Assembly (NCBI GenBank): GCA_913057435.1
Contig: CAJXNY010000013.1
Span: 40,232 to 104,231 of the forward strand
DNA: 64,000 nucleotides
From: an uncultured Oceanospirillaceae bacterium
GTDB lineage: Bacteria; Pseudomonadota; Gammaproteobacteria; Pseudomonadales; Balneatricaceae
Direction: 5' to 3'
Part shown: positions 8,988 through 17,650 of the stretch, one piece after another
Layout: each line of letters starts with the position of its first letter
Position numbering within the stretch: position 1 is the first letter of the stretch
Program-made: the position numbers and the translations under genes
Notes under the pieces: generated by a model
What the model saw: the letters and a program-made list of their open reading frames with translations, nothing else
What the model was told of the DNA's origin: nothing
Databases searched by the model: none

Positions 8988-9581
8988 TCATGACGGCACC
9001 ACCCGCAGCGGCATAAACACCTGCTGCAACATCCGCTCACCGGCCGCCGGGTCACAGCTCATCTGCATATAGGCACGCAACCCCATCATCTGCATCTGCA
9101 GAAACGGCGCCAGCTGCTCCGGCAGACACCCCAATGCCAGCTCACCGTCCGACTGCGCCTGTTGCAGCAGACGCAAAAATGCCTGTTCCATCCGCTTCAG
9201 CTGGCGTCGGGCTTCGGCTAACAGCTCAGCATTGGCATCTGTCAGCTCTGCCACGGTTTTGGCCAGCAGACACATCCGGCTGGGAGCCCTTCCCCCCTGC
9301 TCGATGATCGCCTGATGAAAAAACAACTGCAGCGCTCGCAATGCCGAGCCTTCCTGCGCATGTAACTGAGCCAGCAGCCGCTCCCCGTGGGCCGCATACT
9401 GCTGCAACGCCTCACGAAACAACCCCTCTTTACTGCCAAAGGTCGCGTACAGGCTGCCGGGGCGCAAATCAACCGCCTGCTGCAGGTGTCGCATGGAGGT
9501 GGCATGAAAGCCTTTCTGCCAGAACAGCAGCATCGCCTGTTCGACTACCTGCTGGCGGTCAAATTTTGCTGGATTCACCAT
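8988..9581 (-). CDS. TetR/AcrR-family transcriptional regulator
   Basis: A 197-residue repressor-type regulator. The N-terminal TetR helix-turn-helix is clear (FDRQQVVEQAMLLFWQKGF, then LRPGSLYATFGSKEGLFREAL); the C-terminal ligand domain is variable. It is transcribed away from the AhpD-like gene, and the space between holds two perfect palindromes that suit a TetR-type dimer, so it probably regulates that gene and itself. The start ATG is preceded by GGAGGGCAG. Confidence 0.88.
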   Translation of the reverse strand: MVNPAKFDRQQVVEQAMLLFWQKGFHATSMRHLQQAVDLRPGSLYATFGSKEGLFREALQQYAAHGERLLAQLHAQEGSALRALQLFFHQAIIEQGGRAPSRMCLLAKTVAELTDANAELLAEARRQLKRMEQAFLRLLQQAQSDGELALGCLPEQLAPFLQMQMMGLRAYMQMSCDPAAGERMLQQVFMPLRVVPS

Positions 9582-9606
9582 CCTGCCCTCCTGAACTCAC
9601 TACTGA

Positions 9607-9644
9607 TGAATAATTATTCAAATTATGCCTTGAACAGTCGTTCA
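9607..9644. promoter_or_regulatory. Palindromic operators for the TetR-type regulator
   Basis: TGAATAATTATTCA (9607-9620) and TGAACAGTCGTTCA (9631-9644) are inverted repeats sharing TGAA/TTCA ends, 10 bases apart, between the divergent regulator and AhpD-like gene. The second has arms TGAAC/GTTCA, a common form of TetR-family operator. Confidence 0.6.
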
Positions 9645-9690
9645 TGTTCAAATATTGTGTATCTGTCCCTATACACTGGAGATCAGCCCC

Positions 9691-10230
9691 ATGAGCACAT
9701 TCACCCTGCACACCATGGACAGCGCCCCCGCTGCCAGCAAGCCCCTGCTGGAAAATTCCCTTAAAGGCTTCGGTATGATTCCGGCCCTGCATGGCATGAT
9801 GGCCGAGTCACCACAACTGCTGGAAGGCTACCAGCGACTGCACCAGCTGTTTCAGCAAACCTCCTTCAACAAAGAAGAACTGACCGTGGTCTGGCAGAGC
9901 ATCAATGTCGAACACGAGTGCCATTACTGCGTGCCGGCCCATGCGATGATTGCGGATGCGATGAAAGTTGATCCAGCACTGACACAAGCATTGCGGGATC
10001 AGCAACCGCTGGCCGAGCCAAAACTGGAAATCCTGCGCGAGACCACCCTGATACTGGTTCGCCAGCGCGGCCAGATCAGTGAAGCACAACTCGAAGCGTT
10101 CTACAGTGCCGGATACAGTCAGAAAAATGTGCTGGAAATTATTCTGGGAATCAGCCAGAAAGTGATGAGTAACTTCACCAACCATGTTGCAGATACGCCA
10201 CTGGATGAGCGCTTTCAGCCGTTCGCCTGA
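9691..10230 (+). CDS. Carboxymuconolactone decarboxylase/AhpD-like peroxidase-related protein
   Basis: A 179-residue all-helical protein of the CMD/AhpD superfamily. The redox motif is EHECHYCVPAHAMIA, with the CxxC pair and the following histidine of alkylhydroperoxidase D-like proteins. The second half has GYSQKNVLEIILGISQKVMSN and NHVADTPLD, typical of members annotated as peroxidase-related. It is probably controlled by the divergent TetR-type gene. The chosen ATG (MSTFTLH) follows GGAG; twelve upstream codons are in frame but lack a good ribosome-binding site. Confidence 0.82.
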   Translation: MSTFTLHTMDSAPAASKPLLENSLKGFGMIPALHGMMAESPQLLEGYQRLHQLFQQTSFNKEELTVVWQSINVEHECHYCVPAHAMIADAMKVDPALTQALRDQQPLAEPKLEILRETTLILVRQRGQISEAQLEAFYSAGYSQKNVLEIILGISQKVMSNFTNHVADTPLDERFQPFA

Positions 10231-10253
10231 TTGTGTGGTTGAGGTAGATAATC

Positions 10254-10284
10254 AAACGCCGTGACTGCGGGTTCGGCGTTTTTT
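10254..10284 (+). terminator. Rho-independent terminator after the AhpD-like gene
   Basis: The stem AACGCCG/CGGCGTT is followed by a T-run. From here to 10535 I see no credible gene or site. Confidence 0.8.
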
Positions 10285-10535
10285 ATTATTTTAACTTTTC
10301 GCTATCAAGCGAAAGCTACTGCCAGGGACAGCTGCGACTGATTTTTTATTAACAGTGATTGTTATCGTTTTTTTCAACCTGTAGAGTAAATACGACTACT
10401 GCGCCAGCACCGACAACCAGACAAAAAAGCGCGACGGATACGACGTGTAAATACAGTGATAGCAAGGTGCAGCCAGTAACCTTAGCTGTTCTCGACGAGC
10501 AGGCTCCACAAAAGTGACCTGCCCAGCTGGCAGGT

Positions 10536-11486
10536 TTAGGTTGGGCCCGAGTAGCTCTCCAGCTCTTCTGCCCAGGTACGGTAAACGCTCTCGCCACTCT
10601 CTTCTATCTGCTGAATCAGGAATTCGATTAGTACCCGGACCTTTGCCGGCAAAAATTCACGCTTTGGATAAATAGCGTATACGCCATGATGCTGTGGCCG
10701 GTAGTAAGGCAGGACCGGAACAATACGATTATCTTTAAGCCAGTTCCGGGCGATAAAATGGGGCAGCTGGGTTAGCCCTAACCCCTGAGCACAAAGTTCA
10801 GCCAAGGCCTCGCCATCATCGACAATAAATTGCTGTCCTGGATCATAGTGTTGCTCCACACCTCCACTGGACATTGTCACTGGCATTAATCGTCCCGTCT
10901 GTCGATAGCGAAAGCGAATCCAGGGATGATCCTTGAACTGCGCTGCGGTTAATGGGCATCCGTTCTTTGTCAGATAATCGGGCGCAGCACAGATCAAAAA
11001 GTCGACGGGACTCAGCTTTCGAGCGACCAGGCGCCTGTCCTCCAGGCTGCCACTGCGAATTGTCAGATCAATCCCTTGCTCCAGCATATCAACATAGCTG
11101 TCGTTAAATGACAGCTCCAGCTCGATGTCTGGGTACTGCTGACTAAAACTCTGCAGTAACGGCATCACATAAAGGCGTCCGTAGGATACCTGCAGGTTTA
11201 CTTTTATCCGGCCTTTGGGCTCCTCATTAGCCTGCTGGAGCTGTTGCTCACACTGCTCCAGTTCCATGAGGATACGTCGCGCAGTAACCAGATATCGACC
11301 ACCCGCTTCGGTCAGGCTTACCTGCCGGGTCGACCTGTGAAAGAGCTTGAAGCTCAGGTGCTCTTCTAACCTGGCGATGCCTTTGCTTAGAGTCGAGGGG
11401 GATAAACCCAGGTGGTTAGCGGCGGCGGCAAATCCACCTTGCTCAACGGATACAACAAATTGCTTCAGCAGATTAAGTTTGTCCAT
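10536..11486 (-). CDS. LysR-family transcriptional regulator
   Basis: A 316-residue LysR-type regulator. The N-terminal winged helix-turn-helix reads LLKQFVVSVEQGGFAAAANH and LSPSTLSKGIARLEEHL; the C-terminal part is the periplasmic-binding-like effector domain (LQVSYGRLYVMPLLQSF, FIVDDGEALAELCAQGLG). It belongs to the group with a serine-rich recognition helix, often acting on nearby oxidoreductase or efflux genes. The start is the ATG before DKLNLLKQ. It is divergent from the PPOX-GST fusion gene, its likely target. Confidence 0.88.
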   Translation of the reverse strand: MDKLNLLKQFVVSVEQGGFAAAANHLGLSPSTLSKGIARLEEHLSFKLFHRSTRQVSLTEAGGRYLVTARRILMELEQCEQQLQQANEEPKGRIKVNLQVSYGRLYVMPLLQSFSQQYPDIELELSFNDSYVDMLEQGIDLTIRSGSLEDRRLVARKLSPVDFLICAAPDYLTKNGCPLTAAQFKDHPWIRFRYRQTGRLMPVTMSSGGVEQHYDPGQQFIVDDGEALAELCAQGLGLTQLPHFIARNWLKDNRIVPVLPYYRPQHHGVYAIYPKREFLPAKVRVLIEFLIQQIEESGESVYRTWAEELESYSGPT

Positions 11487-11741
11487 AAGTGAAATATATT
11501 CATAACTATTAAGAGCAATGTGATATTTAATCACATATGTTGCGGGCTTAATATCCGCTTATTGAACCGGATCATTAACACATGATGGCATTTCTGTTGT
11601 TCATACGCGGCGCGATAAAACAGTTAACAGCTGCCGCAGTTACATCAATCGTCACCGATGGCGGTTCATCAGTCAGATTTTAAAAAATAGTTTTCAGACA
11701 CTTGTTGAGTAAATCTCAACATGAACAATGGAGTATCACTG

Positions 11742-12932
11742 ATGGGTATCCTGACGGATGAAATGAAACAGCTGGTGGCGCAACAGCGCCTGGGGTTCGT
11801 CGCAACAGTCGACGAGGATGGAACGCCGAACCTGTCGCCAAAGGGGACGATGGTTGTTCTGGACGATAATCACATCCTGTTCGGTGACATCCGATCGCCT
11901 GATACCGTGTCGAACCTGCAGCGTAATCCCTCGCTTGAAATAAACATCGTTGATCCGCTTTCCAGAACAGGATTTCGATTCAAAGGTACGGCGCAATATA
12001 TAAAGCGGGATTCGCCTGCGTTCGATGACCTGTATCCAAAAATACACCAGCACTTCGAGCAATGGGGACCTCTAAAAGAGGAGGTTCGGGGAGTGGTTGT
12101 ACTCGAGGTCCAGCGCGCGCGCAGCGTCACATCACCAGCGTATGACATTGGCGTAAGTGAGGAAGCATTACTGCAACACTTCGGAGATCATTTCGAGCAC
12201 CTCGCCCACGAAAAGCTCACAACGCTGGCTACTGTAGATTTTGAACTGATCAGCTTCAAGCTATGTCCATTCGTACAACGATCTGTCATCACGCTTTTGC
12301 ACAAGCAAGTGAAGTTTCGTATCCGCTACGTAGACTTGTCAGAGCCACCTGCCTGGTTCCTGGATTTATCTCCAACAGGAAAAGTTCCTCTGTTAGTAGT
12401 GGACGGCAACCATGTAATTTACGAGTCGGCAGTGATCAACGAACTCGTTGATGAACTCACACCCGCTCGGCTTCACCCAACTAAACCAATACAGAGTGCA
12501 TTTAACCGGAGCTGGATCGAGTTCAGCTCAAACTGTCTGGTGGACACTTTGCACATGACAACCGCCAAAACCGAGGAAGCGTTTCATAACGTAGTGAACG
12601 CGAATAAAGCAAAACTTGAAATGCTGGAGGCGGAGATCGGTGAAGGCCCGTTCTTTAATGGTGATGACTTCTCATTAGTCGATGCGGCCTACGCACCCTT
12701 ATTCGTACGATTGGGGCTTATTGACCGCCACATCCCGGTTTTTGACAGAGAGGCATTACCAAAAATCGCACAATGGAGCGACCGGTTATTAGCGCTGCCA
12801 TCGGTAATCAACTCTGTCGTAACTGATTTCTCAGAACTTTATGAAGCGTTGATCTGGAAACGTCAGGGGTATCTGGCGCACTGCCTGCCGGAGACCAAAG
12901 AGCGCGCTTCGGTCCAGCAGAGCCGTTATTAA
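11742..12932 (+). CDS. Pyridoxamine-phosphate-oxidase-like / glutathione S-transferase fusion protein
   Basis: This 396-residue protein joins two folds. Residues 1 to about 150 form a PPOX-like split beta barrel for flavin or a related cofactor (LGFVATVDEDGTPNLSPKG, LFGDIRSPDTVSNL). From about 165 onwards is a GST: a thioredoxin-like part with LCPFVQRSVITLLH and SPTGKVPLLVVDG followed by YESAVINEL, then a helical GST C-terminal domain with FFNGDDFSLVDAAYAPLF. CPF in place of CPYC gives a single-cysteine active site as in omega-like or stringent-starvation-type GSTs. The ATG at 11742 has GGAG at 11730; an ATG at 11721 is less well placed. A redox detoxification role is inferred. Confidence 0.8.
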   Translation: MGILTDEMKQLVAQQRLGFVATVDEDGTPNLSPKGTMVVLDDNHILFGDIRSPDTVSNLQRNPSLEINIVDPLSRTGFRFKGTAQYIKRDSPAFDDLYPKIHQHFEQWGPLKEEVRGVVVLEVQRARSVTSPAYDIGVSEEALLQHFGDHFEHLAHEKLTTLATVDFELISFKLCPFVQRSVITLLHKQVKFRIRYVDLSEPPAWFLDLSPTGKVPLLVVDGNHVIYESAVINELVDELTPARLHPTKPIQSAFNRSWIEFSSNCLVDTLHMTTAKTEEAFHNVVNANKAKLEMLEAEIGEGPFFNGDDFSLVDAAYAPLFVRLGLIDRHIPVFDREALPKIAQWSDRLLALPSVINSVVTDFSELYEALIWKRQGYLAHCLPETKERASVQQSRY

Positions 12933-13020
12933 ACGGCTCTCAGGCTCAAATATTCGGATATAGCACAGGGGGGGACAAAGCGTACCCTGGAACGATGAAT
13001 ATTCGACAGATAAATAATGA

Positions 13021-13076
13021 TAGCAGCCAAGCCTGGCCAATAACCCTGGGGCATTGGCCAGGCGTTGACGCTGCTA
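13021..13076. terminator. Long hairpin between the PPOX-GST gene and leuA
   Basis: GCCTGGCCAAT and ATTGGCCAGGC form an 11-bp stem, enclosed by an outer TAGCAG/CTGCTA pair. There is no strong U-run, so it may end transcription of the convergent genes or protect mRNA 3' ends. Confidence 0.6.
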
Positions 13077-13093
13077 TATATAACGCTGGTATA

Positions 13094-14758
13094 TCAGGCA
13101 GCAATCACCGCCTCAATACCGCTGCGACTGAAGGCCGTCAGCAACGCCTGTAAGGTGGCAGTTGAGGTGTCTTCATCAATCGCAATAGCACTGATCTGCT
13201 GGTTATCAATCTGCACCGAGATCGCCGCCAGTGCTTTAGCATCCGTCCCTTCACCGATGGCATGCTGGTCATACTGACTGACAGCAATCTGTACCTGGTA
13301 CTGACGGCTGAGACCATCACACAACGCTTCCAGTACCCCGGCACCACCGCCAGCAAAGCTGACCTGGCCAATGCGGAACTGGGCACGCAGTTGATGATCA
13401 TCGGTATGCAGATCATAGCCACGTAATTGCCAGCTGCTTTCAGCCTGGACGAAGTGGGCATCAAACAGCGCTTTAATCGTAGCAGGCGAGACTTCTACTC
13501 CGCTGTCTTCGGCGGCCTGTTGTACGACTTTGCTGACTTCGGTGTGCATCCATTTTGGCAAAGCGATACCGAAGTCACGCTCCAGCACCAGCGCCACGCC
13601 GCCTTTACCACTCTGACTATTGATCCGTACCACAGCATCGTATTCACGACCAATATCACGCGGGTCGATGGGCAGGTAAGCCACGTCCCAGTGACTGTCA
13701 GTTTTGCCATGCTCGGCGTGGTAGTTCATCGATTTTCGAATCGCGTCCTGGTGACTGCCGGAGAAGGCCGTGTACACCAGCTCGCCCGCCCAGGGGTGGC
13801 GGGCAGCAACGGGCAGCTCGGTGCAGTATTCCACTACCTCGATGATCTCTTTGATATCGGAGAAATCCAGTTCCGGATCGATGCCCTGGGAGTACAGGTT
13901 CATCCCCATGGTAACAATATCCATATTACCGGTACGCTCGCCGTTACCCAGCAAAGTGCCTTCGATGCGGTCCGCACCGGCCATCACACCCAGCTCCGCC
14001 GCTGCCACACCGCAACCCCGGTCATTATGAGTGTGCAGGCAGATGCGGATATGCTCACGCTGGCTGATATGGCGGCAGAACCATTCGATCTGATCAGCAA
14101 AGACATTGGGGGTGGACACTTCAACCGTTGCAGGCAGGTTGATCACCACCGGCTGGCCATTTTGTGGCTGCCACTGTTCGATCACCGCGTCACACACCTC
14201 AACGGCGTAATCCAGTTCGGTGCCAGTAAAGCTTTCTGGCGAGTACTGGAAGGTCCAGCTCGTCTGTGGATAACGTGCAGCATAGTCGCGCACCCAACGC
14301 GCACCCTGCACGGCGATCTCTTTGATACCGTCGCGGTCGCGGCCAAACACCTGCTCGCGCTGCACCGTAGAAGTGGAGTTATACACATGGACGATGGCAC
14401 TTTTTGCCCCAGCCAATGCTTCGTAACTGCGGCTGATCAGATCTTCCCGTGCCTGGGTCAGCACCTGGATGGTGACATCATCGGGGATATGGCCCTGTTC
14501 GATCAGTGCCCGCACGAAATCGAAGTCCGGCTGTGAGGCTGCAGGAAAGCCCACTTCAATCTCTTTGAAACCCAACTTGACCAGCAACGCGAACATGCGG
14601 GTTTTCTGTTCCACATTCATCGGATTAATCAGCGCCTGGTTACCATCACGCAGATCCACGCTGCACCAGTCTGGCGCGGCAGTCAGTTGCTGATCCGGCC
14701 AGGTACGGTCGGTCAAACGAACGGGTTCAAACGGGCGGTACTTACGGTGATCAAACAT
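13094..14758 (-). CDS. leuA: 2-isopropylmalate synthase
   Basis: LeuA condenses acetyl-CoA with 2-oxoisovalerate, the first committed step of leucine biosynthesis. The 554-residue length and the motif DWCSVDLRDGNQAL place it in the long (type 2) LeuA form. The barrel has LHTHNDRGCGVAAAELG and GTLLGNGERTGNMD, and the C-terminal leucine-binding regulatory domain follows from about residue 430. The start is the ATG of MFDHRKYRPFEPVRL; the longer open frame upstream is not homologous-looking. A structured leader precedes it and an Lrp-type gene is divergent. No leuB, leuC or leuD is nearby. Confidence 0.93.
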   Translation of the reverse strand: MFDHRKYRPFEPVRLTDRTWPDQQLTAAPDWCSVDLRDGNQALINPMNVEQKTRMFALLVKLGFKEIEVGFPAASQPDFDFVRALIEQGHIPDDVTIQVLTQAREDLISRSYEALAGAKSAIVHVYNSTSTVQREQVFGRDRDGIKEIAVQGARWVRDYAARYPQTSWTFQYSPESFTGTELDYAVEVCDAVIEQWQPQNGQPVVINLPATVEVSTPNVFADQIEWFCRHISQREHIRICLHTHNDRGCGVAAAELGVMAGADRIEGTLLGNGERTGNMDIVTMGMNLYSQGIDPELDFSDIKEIIEVVEYCTELPVAARHPWAGELVYTAFSGSHQDAIRKSMNYHAEHGKTDSHWDVAYLPIDPRDIGREYDAVVRINSQSGKGGVALVLERDFGIALPKWMHTEVSKVVQQAAEDSGVEVSPATIKALFDAHFVQAESSWQLRGYDLHTDDHQLRAQFRIGQVSFAGGGAGVLEALCDGLSRQYQVQIAVSQYDQHAIGEGTDAKALAAISVQIDNQQISAIAIDEDTSTATLQALLTAFSRSGIEAVIAA

Positions 14759-14837
14759 GCTGCTGTCCTGTTTTTTTAGTGGTGGCTTCAATGTCGGCGT
14801 TAGTATCAAGGGTGGTTAAAACAGAGATCTGGATGAC

Positions 14838-14971
14838 CTCCCCCGAGGCGTAAGCCCCGAGGGAGATGTCTGACGTACCCTTCTGGAGTACAGGGGCCTG
14901 CCCGCTAGGCAGTGGAAAAGCCCGGAAACGCCCGCTTCTGGCGGTTGCTCCACCACAGGCTGATTGGCCTG
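14838..14971 (-). ncRNA. Structured 5' leader RNA of leuA (candidate attenuator or riboregulator)
   Basis: Five consecutive hairpins can be drawn in 134 bases upstream of leuA. In minus-strand order they are CAGGC/GCCTG (14971-14956), CCGC/GCGG (14944-14932), CTGCC/GGCAG (14912-14898), GTACTC/GGGTAC (14891-14875) and a 12-bp stem closing on TTAC (14865-14838). The last two pair fully only as minus-strand RNA, because their G-U wobbles would be C-A mismatches on the other strand. That asymmetry argues for a transcript leading into leuA. No leucine-rich leader peptide and no U-run terminator is evident, so the mechanism is unknown. Confidence 0.55.
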
Positions 14972-15149
14972 CAGAGTTATGTTGCTTCTCACAATAAGGA
15001 TGGGAAAGCTGCCGTAACCCACAAGAGCTATTGTAGAGAGAGCCCGGCGCAATTACCGATCGTGTTTAGCGCCATAAACATAAATTGCGCAAAATTAATA
15101 AAGCATTTACGATTAACACTTACAATAAATTGCGCGCAGAGTAAAAATA

Positions 15150-15641
15150 ATGCAATCCAGCATCACGATGGACCGATTTGATCTGAAAATATTGCAGGCG
15201 TTGCAGGACGATGGCGCGCTGTCTAATCAGGAACTGGCCGAGCGGGTCGGGCTGACCGCCGCGCCCTGCTCACGCCGGGTACGGCAACTGGAAGAATCCG
15301 GGGTGATTCAGCAACGGGTGGTACGACTGGATGAGCGAGCGCTGGACTTAAACCTGATGGTGATCCTGCATATCAGCATGGATAAGCATATCCCGGAACG
15401 CTTCGAAACCTTCGAGCGGGAGATCGCCAAACTGCCCGAGGTGCTAGAGTGTTATCTGATTACCGGCCATGATGCCGATTATCAGCTGAAAGTAGCGGTG
15501 CCGGATATGGACCGCTATCACGATATTCTGCTGGGAAAGATCACCCGAATCGCCGGGGTTAGCGGGGTAAAGTCAGCCTTCCTGATGCGCAAGATTGTCG
15601 ATACCACCGCCCTGCCGCTGCATTATTGTCGGCAGCGGTAG
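15150..15641 (+). CDS. Lrp/AsnC-family transcriptional regulator
   Basis: A 163-residue Lrp/AsnC regulator with the N-terminal helix-turn-helix (FDLKILQALQDDGALSNQEL, GLTAAPCSRRVRQLEESGVI) and a C-terminal RAM/ACT-like ligand domain (VLECYLITGHDADYQLKVAV, VSGVKSAFLMRKIVDTTALPL). Such proteins respond to amino acids and often control neighbouring amino-acid genes; divergent leuA is an obvious candidate target. An ATG at 15168 (MDRFDL) is the usual family start; neither start has a strong ribosome-binding site. It converges with the next gene. Confidence 0.88.
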   Translation: MQSSITMDRFDLKILQALQDDGALSNQELAERVGLTAAPCSRRVRQLEESGVIQQRVVRLDERALDLNLMVILHISMDKHIPERFETFEREIAKLPEVLECYLITGHDADYQLKVAVPDMDRYHDILLGKITRIAGVSGVKSAFLMRKIVDTTALPLHYCRQR

Positions 15642-15648
15642 CACGGGA

Positions 15649-16776
15649 TTAATCCAGCACAGCCATCTGGGCGCTGATCTGGCCCAGCACATGGCTCAGA
15701 TTTTCCACTCTCAGGGCCGGACCAGCCTCCAGCGTGTTCAGCTGTTGCTGTAACTGCTCGGCCTGCTGCTGAGTCTGTGCCAGCGTTGCCAGTGAGTAAC
15801 GCCACTGGGGCACCGCCAGCTCGCTGGCCGCGACCGCCGCGGGTAACTGCATCAACGCTTTAGCCAGCGCTGGCAGTACATCACGCATCAGCGGTTTTGC
15901 CATATCCAGATAGCGCTGATGCATGCGCTCGTCTTTTTCAAAGCTGCGCTCCAGCACCCGCATCAGCTCGGAGTAATAGCCATCAAATAGCTGCGCCGTC
16001 GTCAGGCCAACCGCCGCCCAGCACATATCACCAGAGGCGGCCTGCTGTACCGGTTGCACAGCAGGTAAAGCAGCCTGCTCAACCCCCAGCGCCACCAGTG
16101 AAAATGGCAGTGGCGGCATTGATTGCTCAGTCTGGCCAATCAGCTGACGTAACACCTGATGCCCCTGCATCAGATTGGTGACCTGCAACAGGGTATAACC
16201 TTCAACGCCATACCCCATGCGCGCCGCCTGTTTATAGCCCGGCGTGGTTTTAAAGATGGTTTCGCCCTGCAACTGGGCCTGTTCTTCCAGCTGCACCAGA
16301 CCATCTTCGATCACCTTATAAAACTGACCGACTGTCTCGATAGACGCACCCTCAGCCGGGGCCTGGGCCTGAGACGCCACCGCCAGCACAGGGAGTATGT
16401 CGCGATAGAAGTGATGATCCGCCTCGCCCAGCACCAGCTTCACCTGATGACCAACCTCACCCCCTGGCAGATAACAGGGGTAGACCGGCGCATGCACACC
16501 GCTGAATTTTGGCACCCCACCCACGGCCAGTAACAGATTGGCCATCTGGTAAGCCTGCGCCAGCTTGCTGAACACCTGCTGATGGATATAGTGGGCAACA
16601 TCGCTCTCAACCTGCTTAATCGACCACAGGGCAGTCATACAGGGGGCAATTGCTGCAAACTCATGGGTTATCGCTCCCTGCAACAGGTGGCGCAATACTT
16701 CCAGGGTCTTTACCGGCTGGGATACACCTGAGAAAAGATCATCCAGTCCGGGTGAGGGGTAGCGAAACTGTGTCAT
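15649..16776 (-). CDS. Ferritin-like protein of the iminophenyl-pyruvate dimer synthase (VioB-like) type
   Basis: This 375-residue protein carries an N-terminal ferritin-like helical domain with VLRHLLQGAITHEFAAIAP, SIKQVESDVAHYIHQQVFSKLAQAYQMANLL and a histidine-containing third helix EADHHFYRDILPVL. The THEFA and HxxxQAY-type pattern recalls the ferritin-like domain of VioB/RebD-type iminophenyl-pyruvate dimer synthases and its many stand-alone relatives. The C-terminal half is Gln/Leu/Ala-rich helix (QTQQQAEQLQQQLNTLEAG). No partner for pigment synthesis is present, so a heme or di-metal oxidase role is only a possibility. It stands alone between lrp and psp. Confidence 0.55.
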   Translation of the reverse strand: MTQFRYPSPGLDDLFSGVSQPVKTLEVLRHLLQGAITHEFAAIAPCMTALWSIKQVESDVAHYIHQQVFSKLAQAYQMANLLLAVGGVPKFSGVHAPVYPCYLPGGEVGHQVKLVLGEADHHFYRDILPVLAVASQAQAPAEGASIETVGQFYKVIEDGLVQLEEQAQLQGETIFKTTPGYKQAARMGYGVEGYTLLQVTNLMQGHQVLRQLIGQTEQSMPPLPFSLVALGVEQAALPAVQPVQQAASGDMCWAAVGLTTAQLFDGYYSELMRVLERSFEKDERMHQRYLDMAKPLMRDVLPALAKALMQLPAAVAASELAVPQWRYSLATLAQTQQQAEQLQQQLNTLEAGPALRVENLSHVLGQISAQMAVLD

Positions 16777-17152
16777 CGTTATAATCCTTTATCTATCGGT
16801 ACATCATGCTGAACACTGGCAACAAACCCACCACGGATCTGTTACGAAAATGAAACAGGTGATCAGGCGTAATTCAGCACCGCCAGTCAGTATACACCGG
16901 AAATTAAAGGGATTTACCAGCACTATCGTGGTAACAATCAAACAGTTACCCGCTATTTCTTTCACCACCGGTGCTGCATTTGGCACCCAGTCTGGGTACC
17001 CGGCCATAACCGGCTGCTATAACATCGCCTATATCTAATATATATAACTTTAAAATCAGTAAGTTAGCATTTAAAAGAACATAAACACGGCGTATGAAAC
17101 AGCGCTTAAATCTGTGCGTCTATGGCAGGATCTGTTTTATAAACAATAGCTT
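16777..17152. other. Gene-free AT-rich spacer between the ferritin-like gene and the psp operon
   Basis: About 375 bases with TA-rich tracts (for example near 17030-17060). I find no persuasive coding frame, RNA gene or repeat; the upstream promoter of the ferritin-like gene should lie in its left part. Confidence 0.45.
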
Positions 17153-17192
17153 AAAAAAAATGCCAGCAAACCATCGGTTTACTGACATTTTC
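17153..17192 (-). terminator. Rho-independent terminator of the psp operon
   Basis: Read on the minus strand, AAAATGTCAGTAAACC pairs with GGTTTGCTGGCATTTT (two G-U wobbles) around a GAT loop, followed by a U-run. Confidence 0.8.
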
Positions 17193-17218
17193 ATAAACAG
17201 CGTAGCAATTAATCCTGC

Positions 17219-17650
17219 TCAGGATCGCTTCAGCTCCTGATCAAACTGATATTTACGCGAGGTGACATAGGTTTCCATCTGCTGCAGCCGCTGATCCAGC
17301 TGCTGCATGCGCTTATTAAGATCTCTGGCCTGGCTGCCTGGCTCTGCCTTATAACTGAACACGGTATCTTTCAGCGTATGCCCGGAAGATGATGAGTGTT
17401 GTGTACGCGTGGTACTTCCCATCCGACCCGGCAACGGCACTTCGCGTTTTTCCAGCAGAAAGACCGCGATAATGTAAGCGATTACCGCCAGTATACCGGT
17501 CACCGAAAACAGCATCAGTGCCACCAGCCGCACCAGCCAGACTGGCCAGTTGATATTCTCGGCAATACCGCCGCAGACACCGCCTATCCAGTTATTATCC
17601 GGGCTGCGATAGAGGTTGATATCGTAGCCGTTATGTTTGCCTTTAAGCAT
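17219..17650 (-). CDS. pspC: PspC, phage shock envelope-stress protein
   Basis: A 143-residue inner-membrane protein with the PspC domain: NLYRSPDNNWIGGVCGGIAE, then one long membrane segment (LVRLVALMLFSVTGILAVIAYIIAVFLL). A C-terminal cytoplasmic/periplasmic coiled coil follows (LNKRMQQLDQRLQQMETYV). PspC senses envelope damage and, with PspB, draws PspA away from PspF. The start ATG sits in GGAGGTCATAATG and overlaps the end of pspB by eight bases, which indicates translational coupling. It is the last gene of pspABC; no pspD or pspE is seen. Confidence 0.92.
   Translation of the reverse strand: MLKGKHNGYDINLYRSPDNNWIGGVCGGIAENINWPVWLVRLVALMLFSVTGILAVIAYIIAVFLLEKREVPLPGRMGSTTRTQHSSSSGHTLKDTVFSYKAEPGSQARDLNKRMQQLDQRLQQMETYVTSRKYQFDQELKRS

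Noticed and set aside
10349..10597. 82-codon minus-strand frame with a hydrophobic segment
   Set aside because: No ribosome-binding site, and it overlaps the end of the LysR gene on the same strand in another frame; the hydrophobic run alone is not enough.
13427..14536. Open frame of 369 codons on the plus strand
   Set aside because: Antisense to leuA with no homology signal.
14816..15052. Possible leuA leader peptide on the minus strand
   Set aside because: The frame is long (78 codons), has no leucine cluster at a pause position and no clear ribosome-binding site, so classical attenuation is not supported.
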